43,687 bases of DNA from Bacteroidales bacterium. Its GTDB lineage: Bacteria; Bacteroidota; Bacteroidia; Bacteroidales; UBA3663. The translations under genes were made by a program, and so were the position numbers. Numbering within the stretch: the stretch's first letter is position 1; each line of letters opens with the position of its first letter. This document shows positions 27,166-35,262 of the stretch, in pieces. A model generated the notes under the pieces. The model had not been told where the DNA came from. It made no database searches and worked only from the letters and a program-made list of their open reading frames with translations. The stretch is taken from contig JAFYZW010000026.1 of the NCBI GenBank assembly GCA_017548545.1, positions 35,440 to 79,126 on the forward strand. The letters are read 5' to 3'.

Positions 27166-30100
27166 ATGAAAACCCACGCGCTACATCTCCACATTTTACT
27201 TGTCCTATTGGTCAACCTTCTTCCGGCACCTAGGCTCCATGCCGACCAGCAGATGTCCTATACCTTCTCGCATATCGGCATCGAGAACGGATTGTCCAAT
27301 TCCTTTATACTCTGGTCGGCCGAGGACAACTACGGAGCCCTCTGGATTGCCACCGAAGCAGGCATCAATCGGATTACTGGCGATGGCTGCAAGTCGTTCA
27401 CGTCGGATAATTTCGAAATACCTGGCAATATGGCGACCACCATTTACTACAACAAGACCGACGAGCAGATATGGCTATTCACCAGCGGAGGCCTGTCGAT
27501 AGTGGATTGTCGCACGTTGCAAGTCAGCAGACATCCCGAGGAAACACTCTTCCATTCAATCAATGTGCTGGCCGCAACCGATGCCTCTGATGGTGGCATT
27601 TGGTTGGGTTTCACCGATGGAGTTATCCAACATAACGATAGAAAAGGTCGATACACTACCTATTCTCCCGACGACATTGAGGGCCTTGGACACAACAGGA
27701 TACGCTATCTCCTCGACGACGGATACGGCCGCCTCTTTATTGGATATAACAACAATGGCTTGGGGGTGCTCGATTATGCCAAACGGACGGCCCGTTGGCA
27801 CATCCATCAGGACGGTAACCCCAACAGTTTGCCCGGCAACAACGTGCGCATCATCAAGGTCGATCAATATCAGAACATTTGGGTGGGCACCAATCGCGGA
27901 CTGGCTCTCTTCGACTACGTCACAGGACGTTTTACCGTATGTTGCAAGGCCAATGGTTTCGCCATGGACACCAGCGGGGACAACGTGATGGGGCTCTGTT
28001 TGATGCAGGACGGCAAGCTATGGATGTCATCCGAACCAGGGGGCATCACCATTCTGGACCTGAACGATTTTGCCACACGCGATGTCAGCCGTGTCAGAAT
28101 GCAATATCTCTTACCCACCAATAGCCAGTTGTCTTCACCCCATCCTCGCAGCATTGTACAAGACAAATATGGAAATATATGGATTTGTCACTATGGTACA
28201 GGTATTGATGTCATCGAAAGCGATGCGACACCCTTCCACATCTTGAATGAGCACGACAAAAGCGACAAGAGCGGCCGCGAAAACCCCATCCGCTTTGCAT
28301 ACGGCATTTCATCCGATAGTAAGCAAAACGTGTGGATCGGCGGATCGAGCAAGCTCTATTGTGTTAACGAAAATCAGATTACTGGACAATGGGACCTCAA
28401 ACCCTATCTGGGTCGTGTCTTTGGCAAGACCTATATCACTTATTGCGACAGCCACGACAACGTATGGCTGGGCATTGACGATGTGGGTGTTCTGCGTTTC
28501 GCCCCATCCTCTGGCACGTTCCACAAGATTCCACTCGAAGAGGATTATATTGATGTTCATTCATTTCTCGAAGACAGCAAGGGGCGCATATGGATAGGTA
28601 GCGAGATTGGTGTCCATCTCTTGAGTCGCGACAGTGCTCATCTGGTGAAAAACATGGTAATGCGCAACTACAACAATGTCATCTTTGCCTTGCAGGAAGA
28701 TGCGCTTGGCCGCATCTGGGTAGGCACATTCGGCAGTGGCATCTTTATCTACGACCAAGAGCTCAACCTATGTGAACATCTGTCCACAGAAAACGGACTC
28801 TGCAATAACAATATCAACCAAATCTTTAAGGATACCGAAGGTGGGCTCTGGATTGCCACACGTGGCGGATTGGCCTATATCAAAGACTCATCCCGACCTT
28901 CCCTTATCCGAAATTTTGGCAAGCAGGAAGGTCTCCTTGACCAACATATCCGCGCCATCTGTCAGGACCAGCTTGGCAACATGTGGGTGAGTACCCACTC
29001 CAATATCTCATGTTTCTTCCCCGGCAGTGAAAGATTCTCCAACTACGACTATCACAATGGTCTGCCCAATGGAGGCTTTGTCGAAAGCTCTGCTTGCATG
29101 ACTGCCAACGGCACGCTCTACTTTGCCTCCCCCAATGGCATTTGCTACTTCAATCCACGGCTCATCTCTAAAGAGAGCCAGGTCACCCCCGTCATGATCA
29201 ACTCCATCGAAACAGACGACAATTACCACCAATTCAACTTTTCGGTAGCAAATTATGCCCAACGCAACCTTGTGGAGTATGCCTATCGAATGAAAGGACT
29301 CAATGAAGATTGGCACAACACATTGGGCGACACCCGTGTTACCTTCCGCGATCTCAAGTCTGGTCATTACACCTTCCAGGTCAAGGCACGTCTGCGCAAT
29401 GGTGATTGGGATGACAACAGCATAGCCGAGACAAGTTTCTATATAGCTCCGCCGCTCTATATGCGTTGGTGGGCCATCCTGGGGTACGTGCTCATCTTCC
29501 TTGTCATCCTGGGTGTCATCATCTATTATTATCTGCAAAAGTTCAAACTCGAAACTTATCTCAAGGCCGAAGAGAAGCAACGACAGGACGAGCGTCACCT
29601 CAATGATGAGCGAATGAGATTCTATACCAATATCACGCACGAACTGCGCACTCCTCTGACGCTTATCATCGGGCCTCTCGAGGATCTGGTCAACGACAAT
29701 AAACTCTCCGAATTCTATCACCATCGACTGCTGACAATCCATAGCAGCGCGTTACGCTTACTCGATCTTATCAACGAGATTCTCGAGTTCCGAAAAACCG
29801 AGACGCAGAACCGCAGGTTGTCTGTAGCAAAGGGCGATCTGCGCAAAGTCGTCAGCGAAGTAGGATTGCATTATGACGAGTTGAATCGCAACAAAAAAGT
29901 CAAGGTTCACGTTCAGATACCCGACGAATTCCCCAATATCTATTTCGACGAGGATGTCGTCACTACAATCCTCAACAATCTCCTCTCCAATGCTATGAAA
30001 TATACTGCAAAGGGAAGCGTGAATATTTCTCTCCAGAAGATGCTGCGTGAGGGGAAAGAATATGCCGAAATAAAAGTGTCTGACACAGGATATGGCATCC

Positions 30101-31170
30101 CCAAGGATGCGCTCCCTCATATCTTCGAACGCTACTATCAGGCGGAAGGAGAACATCAGGTCTCTGGCTCAGGCATTGGGTTAGCCATCGTTAAGTCGCT
30201 GGCCACACTTCACGAGGGTGATATCGAAGTCGAAAGCGAAGTGAATAAGGGCTCTTGTTTCATCTTCCGTATCATGATGGGCAACAGTTATCCAAACGCT
30301 TTGCACAAGGATGAATCCGACAGCAAGTCTATTGCTACAGTATCTGTTCCTTCCCCTCTGGCTGCCGAGTCTGACCAGGACCAACGTCCTGTACTGCTCG
30401 TTGTCGAAGACAATGATGATATACGACAATATGTCGTTGAATCATTCGATATCAATTATCATGTCATTACGGCCTCAAATGGTAAAGAAGGCCTTGATTC
30501 TGCATTGCAACATATCCCAGATATCATCGTCAGTGATATCATGATGCCCATTATGGACGGTATCGAGTTATGCAAGGCCATCAAGAACGATATACGCACA
30601 AGTCACATACCGGTAATCCTTCTCACTGCAAAAGATGCTCTCGAAGACAAGGAGACGGGATATGACAGCGGAGCAGATTCCTATCTTACCAAGCCGTTCA
30701 GCGCCAAACTTCTTCAGAGTCGAATCCAGAATCTACTTGCCTCACGCCGGCGCCTTGCCGAACTACTCGGACGAGACAAGGCAGAAACATTGTCAAGTTC
30801 AAACGATACTCCCACCTCCGAGACTACCTCTCCATCACTTAGTGCGCTTGACCAGCAATTCATCGACAAACTCAATCTCACCATCACCGAGAATATCAGT
30901 TCTGACCGACTTGACATCACTTTCCTCACCGACAAGATGAACATGAGCAGCTCTACGCTCTATCGTAAAGTGAAAGGTCTCACCGGCATATCCCCAAACG
31001 AATACATCCGCCGCAACCGTCTCCAGTACGCACGACAGTTACTCATCGAAGGCCTGCACAACATCAACGAAACAGCCTACCTTACAGGTTTCACCAGCCC
31101 GAACTACTTCAGGGACTGCTTCAAGGCCGAATTCGGCATATCACCTTCGGAATACATCAAAAAACATTGA
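27166..31170 (+). CDS. Hybrid two-component system regulator (HTCS) of the polysaccharide locus
   Basis: A 1334-residue one-protein signalling system. A signal peptide (1-26) is followed by a periplasmic sensor of repeated propeller strands (for example WVGTNRGLALFD, WIGSEIGVHLLS, WIATRGGLAYIK) and a Y_Y_Y domain (about 690-760). A transmembrane helix lies at about 768-790. The kinase core has the H box FYTNITHELRTPLTL (His825), N box (near 937), DTGYGIP (Asp973) and GSGIGLAIV (1001). A receiver domain (about 1073-1190, acceptor Asp1124 in SDIMMPIMDG) and an AraC-type DNA-binding domain (about 1237-1334) complete it. All catalytic residues are present. It diverges from susC, whose promoter it most likely controls. 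Confidence 0.95.
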   Translation: MKTHALHLHILLVLLVNLLPAPRLHADQQMSYTFSHIGIENGLSNSFILWSAEDNYGALWIATEAGINRITGDGCKSFTSDNFEIPGNMATTIYYNKTDEQIWLFTSGGLSIVDCRTLQVSRHPEETLFHSINVLAATDASDGGIWLGFTDGVIQHNDRKGRYTTYSPDDIEGLGHNRIRYLLDDGYGRLFIGYNNNGLGVLDYAKRTARWHIHQDGNPNSLPGNNVRIIKVDQYQNIWVGTNRGLALFDYVTGRFTVCCKANGFAMDTSGDNVMGLCLMQDGKLWMSSEPGGITILDLNDFATRDVSRVRMQYLLPTNSQLSSPHPRSIVQDKYGNIWICHYGTGIDVIESDATPFHILNEHDKSDKSGRENPIRFAYGISSDSKQNVWIGGSSKLYCVNENQITGQWDLKPYLGRVFGKTYITYCDSHDNVWLGIDDVGVLRFAPSSGTFHKIPLEEDYIDVHSFLEDSKGRIWIGSEIGVHLLSRDSAHLVKNMVMRNYNNVIFALQEDALGRIWVGTFGSGIFIYDQELNLCEHLSTENGLCNNNINQIFKDTEGGLWIATRGGLAYIKDSSRPSLIRNFGKQEGLLDQHIRAICQDQLGNMWVSTHSNISCFFPGSERFSNYDYHNGLPNGGFVESSACMTANGTLYFASPNGICYFNPRLISKESQVTPVMINSIETDDNYHQFNFSVANYAQRNLVEYAYRMKGLNEDWHNTLGDTRVTFRDLKSGHYTFQVKARLRNGDWDDNSIAETSFYIAPPLYMRWWAILGYVLIFLVILGVIIYYYLQKFKLETYLKAEEKQRQDERHLNDERMRFYTNITHELRTPLTLIIGPLEDLVNDNKLSEFYHHRLLTIHSSALRLLDLINEILEFRKTETQNRRLSVAKGDLRKVVSEVGLHYDELNRNKKVKVHVQIPDEFPNIYFDEDVVTTILNNLLSNAMKYTAKGSVNISLQKMLREGKEYAEIKVSDTGYGIPKDALPHIFERYYQAEGEHQVSGSGIGLAIVKSLATLHEGDIEVESEVNKGSCFIFRIMMGNSYPNALHKDESDSKSIATVSVPSPLAAESDQDQRPVLLVVEDNDDIRQYVVESFDINYHVITASNGKEGLDSALQHIPDIIVSDIMMPIMDGIELCKAIKNDIRTSHIPVILLTAKDALEDKETGYDSGADSYLTKPFSAKLLQSRIQNLLASRRRLAELLGRDKAETLSSSNDTPTSETTSPSLSALDQQFIDKLNLTITENISSDRLDITFLTDKMNMSSSTLYRKVKGLTGISPNEYIRRNRLQYARQLLIEGLHNINETAYLTGFTSPNYFRDCFKAEFGISPSEYIKKH

Positions 31171-31240
31171 ACATCACCTCCTCTTCGTCCACTTCCAAAC
31201 AAATAAAAACATAAAATTCCGCACTTTTCGTTCATTTTAT

Positions 31241-31271
31241 TTGCACGGTATCAGATTATTCCCTATATTTG
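31241..31271 (+). promoter_or_regulatory. Promoter of the pectate lyase gene
   Basis: TTG (31241-31243), a 20-nt spacer and TATATTTG (31264-31271) give a full consensus match. The ATG follows 48 nt downstream, so the lyase can be expressed independently of the regulator gene. Confidence 0.78.
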
Positions 31272-31319
31272 CAGCGCAAACTCTTATAGCTGACTATCAT
31301 TTATTAAACACACACTGTC

Positions 31320-34316
31320 ATGAGAACCCTTTTCGCAAGCATTACGCTCATCATCTGTAGCACGGCGATGGCCGTGGCACAACTTGGCAATGGCCCTGTG
31401 GGCTTCGTCAACTATTCCGACCTTGGCAACGACGGCATCACCGGCGGTGGCACAGGCCCCGTGGTGCGTGTCAGCACGCGCGCCGAGTTCGAACGGTACG
31501 TGCAGGGGCCCGCCCCCTACGTCATTATCCTCGACGCCGACATCACCGGTGGCGGCATGGAGGATCTCAACGACGCCATCTCGGTAGGTTCCAACAAGAC
31601 CATCATCGGTGCCGGTGCCGGCAAGGCGCTCAATGGAATCTGCATCGACATGAAAAACCAGAGCAACGTCATCTTCCGCAACATCATCCTCACCAAGGGA
31701 CGTGAGGACGGCATCGCCATGCGTGGTTGTCACCATATCTGGATCGACCACTGCGACCTCTCCAACTCCTACGACGGACTGCTCGACTTCACCCTCGGTT
31801 CCGACTACATGACGTGCAGCTGGACCAAGCTGCATGATCACGACAAGGTATCGATCGTCAATTCGGGCACATGTCATTTCGAGGACTATGGCCGCGAACA
31901 TGTCACCTACTCCCATTGCTGGTTTGCCAACAACGTGCAGCGCAATCCGCGCATCGGCTACGGTCGCGCCCACGTCTATAACTGCTATTGGACCGACATC
32001 TCAAGCTACTGCATCGGCTTCCACTCGCAGGCACAGGTGCTTTCCGAGAACAACTACTTCACCGCCACGGCCAACCACCCATTCAACAACCAGTACTCCG
32101 ACGTCCTACCCTACTGCGGCTATCTCACCGACCGCAACTCCTACTTCGCCAAGGGCAATCCCGGCAACAACTATTCCCAACGGTTCACCGACATCAGCTA
32201 CGACCCTCTTACCTATTACAATTATGGTTTCGACCTCAACGAAACCCAGGATGTCCCCGCTACCACACCCGATGGCGTTGGACCCAAGGAAGGTCTCGAA
32301 TACGAGCCCATCCTCAACCCGGGCAATGGTGCCATCGACGTGTCGGTTAACCGCCGCCTCACATGGGGCAGCATCGAGGGTGTGACCGCTTCCCGTGTGC
32401 TCATCGGCACCGAGCGCGACAATCTCGTCGAAACTGCAATTGAAGATATCGCGCTCCAACCCCTGACGACCTATTACTGGCAAGTCATCGTCACCGTCGA
32501 TGGCATCGAGCATTCATCGCCCATCTCACAATTCACCACAGCTGCCGCAGTTCCAACGAAACCTTATCCTGCCGATGGCGATACTCGTCCGTGGCTGCGT
32601 TGGCCATCTTCGTCGTCTGCCTTCTGCACCAATATGCAGCTCTTATGGTGTCCTGCTTTCGATGCCACAAGTTATAAGGTATATGTAGGCGAAACCACCG
32701 ACGCCCTTGCGCTCATCGACCAGACCACTGCGCTGACGAGCACGAAATATGACTTCCTGTTGGGCAAGACCTACTACTGGCGCGTCGATGCCGTGAAGGC
32801 CGACGGCACGGAGCAGACAGGCGACGTATGGTCGTTCTCGACCCCTGCCAAGACATTGCTCCCAGGCAAGAACGAGGCCGAGCTGATGTACCGCTCGGGC
32901 ATCGCCTTCTTCGAGAACCTGGGTGGTGCGTCAAGCTATGCCGCTACCGTAGGCGATCAGGGTCCTGGCGCATTGATGGGCATCTGGGATGGCGAGGAAG
33001 GCACCTACGCCATCTCGACCACATCCTACGACCAGACCCTCGGTCCCAACCTCATCGGTGTTACCGTGGGCGACAAGCTCATCGACGCATGGCTCACCAG
33101 TGACCAGGAATACAAGTTCAGCACACGTCAGACGCGCCACACCGTTTATCTCCGTAAGGGCGATCCCATCCGCATCGACTTCGTGGCAGGCTATGTCAAT
33201 GGTGGCCTCAACGAGAGTCGTGCCCACATCGATTACATCACATTCACGGCCACCGATGCTGAGGTCGTCGAAACCAGCCGTCCCAGCGGACAGTACCATT
33301 CACCCATATCGACTCCCGGCTATGACTGCGAATACCTCACCGTCGCTTCGGTGCTCTTCACCGATAGCCTCGGCACCGTGGGCGACTACGGCTCGACGCA
33401 GGTCAAGGACATGTACTGCTCATGGATCAGCCGTAAGGACGATGCCATGACGTACTACTTGAAGGAGTGTGCAATGGCCAGATTGGAATACAAGAGCGCG
33501 ACAGGTGCCCTCTCGCTTGTCACCCACATGCTCGACTTTAACCAAACCTTCGCCCTCGATGCGCCTCTCACGGACGGGAACAGTACGCTCAATGCCGTAC
33601 GCCTCTACAAGTCCGCACCCGCCGATACCATTTATTACAAACCCGTGGCTACCGAAGGCTACGAATGGCAGCTCCTGCTATCGCCCGACTGCATCTTCCT
33701 CGACACCGAGGGGGTTAAAGGCAACAAGAACAAGGTGCAGATACGTGACGGATACGACCAGTGGATGAAGTACTACAACCCCACAGCCAACGAGGTGCAG
33801 GCTAAGAATGCAGCCAGTGGCATACGTGCGTTCATCGACCCGGTGACCGACGAGCGAGTCTATCCTTTCGTGCCTACGGGCAGCGATGGCTCGAGCTATT
33901 CCTACGTGGTGGGTACCGAGAAGAACATGACCTACTTCCTCCAGGCTTGCAAACGCGTGAAGTTCTACTACAGCGGCACGGGTGGAGCAGCCACCAACCT
34001 CACTGTCACCGTCACCGATGTCGAAACGGGTGAAGCTGTGACTGTCGAAGGCCCTGATGCCAAAGGCAAGAATGTGGCTTCGAATGTGGTCGAGGCTGAA
34101 GTGAATCCCAATCACCTCAGCACCGTAAAGATTATTGCTACCACAGGCGACATGCTGATCTATGCTCTCAAGATGTGGCCAAGCGACGAGGAGGGCATCT
34201 CTGAAGTACGTCCCGACTCCCATTCCAATTCTCCCACCTACAATCTATGGGGTCAAAGAGTCAATAGTGACCATGGCGGAATGGTTATTCAGGACGGAGT
34301 AATCAAGATAAAGTAA
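31320..34316 (+). CDS. Secreted multidomain pectate lyase (PL1)
   Basis: A 998-residue exported enzyme that should cleave polygalacturonate by beta-elimination. Signal peptide 1-20; PL1 beta-helix about 22-320 with WIDHCDLSNSYDGLLDF (near 141-157, calcium-binding acidic residues) and RNPRIGYGRAHVYNCYW (from about 208), which carries the catalytic arginine region. Residues about 330-510 look like two fibronectin-III-like modules; later parts include two related segments (MTYYLKECAMARLEY and MTYFLQACKRVKFYY) in beta-rich domains of unknown role. The end, YNLWGQRVN ... GVIKIK, resembles carboxy-terminal tails common on secreted Prevotella proteins. Its stop directly abuts the convergent radical SAM gene. 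Confidence 0.9.
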   Translation: MRTLFASITLIICSTAMAVAQLGNGPVGFVNYSDLGNDGITGGGTGPVVRVSTRAEFERYVQGPAPYVIILDADITGGGMEDLNDAISVGSNKTIIGAGAGKALNGICIDMKNQSNVIFRNIILTKGREDGIAMRGCHHIWIDHCDLSNSYDGLLDFTLGSDYMTCSWTKLHDHDKVSIVNSGTCHFEDYGREHVTYSHCWFANNVQRNPRIGYGRAHVYNCYWTDISSYCIGFHSQAQVLSENNYFTATANHPFNNQYSDVLPYCGYLTDRNSYFAKGNPGNNYSQRFTDISYDPLTYYNYGFDLNETQDVPATTPDGVGPKEGLEYEPILNPGNGAIDVSVNRRLTWGSIEGVTASRVLIGTERDNLVETAIEDIALQPLTTYYWQVIVTVDGIEHSSPISQFTTAAAVPTKPYPADGDTRPWLRWPSSSSAFCTNMQLLWCPAFDATSYKVYVGETTDALALIDQTTALTSTKYDFLLGKTYYWRVDAVKADGTEQTGDVWSFSTPAKTLLPGKNEAELMYRSGIAFFENLGGASSYAATVGDQGPGALMGIWDGEEGTYAISTTSYDQTLGPNLIGVTVGDKLIDAWLTSDQEYKFSTRQTRHTVYLRKGDPIRIDFVAGYVNGGLNESRAHIDYITFTATDAEVVETSRPSGQYHSPISTPGYDCEYLTVASVLFTDSLGTVGDYGSTQVKDMYCSWISRKDDAMTYYLKECAMARLEYKSATGALSLVTHMLDFNQTFALDAPLTDGNSTLNAVRLYKSAPADTIYYKPVATEGYEWQLLLSPDCIFLDTEGVKGNKNKVQIRDGYDQWMKYYNPTANEVQAKNAASGIRAFIDPVTDERVYPFVPTGSDGSSYSYVVGTEKNMTYFLQACKRVKFYYSGTGGAATNLTVTVTDVETGEAVTVEGPDAKGKNVASNVVEAEVNPNHLSTVKIIATTGDMLIYALKMWPSDEEGISEVRPDSHSNSPTYNLWGQRVNSDHGGMVIQDGVIKIK

Positions 34317-35183
34317 TCAAATATTCCCGAGATACACCCACCGGATGCCCTCCTCAAGCGCAATATCACGTGCTTTGAGGAGGGTATTTTTCGGTGTAGG
34401 GTAGCTATCCCGCATCTTGTAACGTGGGAAGAAGCGGCTGAAATGGAGAGGACAATCTTGCATATCGTGATCGACGAGCCACTGGCACATCTGGCGTATC
34501 ATGTCCATGTCGTCGTTCACTTCGGGAATCAGCAAGTTCGTGATCTCGAGGTGTGTGCCCGCCTCATGCAGAATCTGCAGCGTATCGAGCACTGGCTGCA
34601 AATGTCCTCCACTCACACGATGATAGATATCGTCCGAGAACGACTTCAGGTCGATATTGGCGGCATCGATGAGCGGAGCAAGTTCCCTCATCGGCTCCTG
34701 GTTGATATATCCTGCCGAGACGAGGATATTCCACAAGCCATGTTCATGGGCCAGCGTGGCGATGTCTGATATATATTCGAAGTAGGTAAGCGGCTCAGTA
34801 TAGGTGTAAGCGATGCCTGGGATATGGTGCTGCACAGCCAGTTCTACGATCTGCTGAGGAGTCAAGTTATAGTGATCGACCTCAGTAGGCAACGCCTGCG
34901 AAATCTCATTGTTCTGGCAGTTCAAGCATCGGAAATTGCAGCCCGTACACGCCAACGACAAGCATCTTGTGCCAGGATGGAACCGATTGAGTGGCTTCTT
35001 CTCAATAGGATCATCGGCCAACGAACACGGCTTGCCATAGACGTCACTCACCATCACGCCTCCCTTGTTCCTCCTGCTCCCGCACAGCCCATGCTGCCCC
35101 TCACCCATGGTGCATCCATGGGGACAGAGCAGGCACTTCACTCGCCCATCATCCAGCTTCTGGTAATATCTGCACTCTTTCAT
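34317..35183 (-). CDS. amrS: AmmeMemoRadiSam system radical SAM enzyme
   Basis: A 288-residue radical SAM protein of the AmrS group. The cluster-binding motif is CNFRCLNC (Cys82, Cys86, Cys89), preceded by the family phrase CLSLACTG. A second cysteine set near the amino terminus (Cys17, Cys20, Cys24, Cys34 in CLLCPHGCTMGEGQHGLC) is also conserved in the group. The family resembles pyruvate formate-lyase activases, but its substrate is unknown. The partner gene encoding Memo and AMMECR1 domains lies 79 nt upstream in the same direction. Its last codons contain the terminator of the convergent lyase gene. Confidence 0.92.
   Translation of the reverse strand: MKECRYYQKLDDGRVKCLLCPHGCTMGEGQHGLCGSRRNKGGVMVSDVYGKPCSLADDPIEKKPLNRFHPGTRCLSLACTGCNFRCLNCQNNEISQALPTEVDHYNLTPQQIVELAVQHHIPGIAYTYTEPLTYFEYISDIATLAHEHGLWNILVSAGYINQEPMRELAPLIDAANIDLKSFSDDIYHRVSGGHLQPVLDTLQILHEAGTHLEITNLLIPEVNDDMDMIRQMCQWLVDHDMQDCPLHFSRFFPRYKMRDSYPTPKNTLLKARDIALEEGIRWVYLGNI
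34348..34390 (+). terminator. Terminator of the pectate lyase gene, inside amrS
   Basis: CCCTCCTCAA (34348-34357) and TTGAGGAGGG (34375-34384) form a perfect 10-bp stem followed by TATTTTTC on the plus strand. It stands 31 nt past the lyase stop, inside the final codons of amrS on the other strand. Confidence 0.7.
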
Positions 35184-35201
35184 TGTTTCTTTCTGGATTA
35201 T

Positions 35202-35241
35202 CTAGATTTTCTAGTTTTTATAGAGTATCTAGTGCATCTAG
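35202..35241. repeat. 9-bp phased CTAG repeats between amrS and its partner
   Basis: CTAG occurs at 35202, 35211, 35229 and 35238, with a degenerate ATAG at 35220, so five units follow a 9-bp period. They fill most of the 79-nt gap between the two AmmeMemoRadiSam genes. CTAG is usually rare in bacterial DNA. I see no gene or clear promoter here. Confidence 0.6.
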
Positions 35242-35262
35242 TATTCCTGGGGCTCCTATCGG

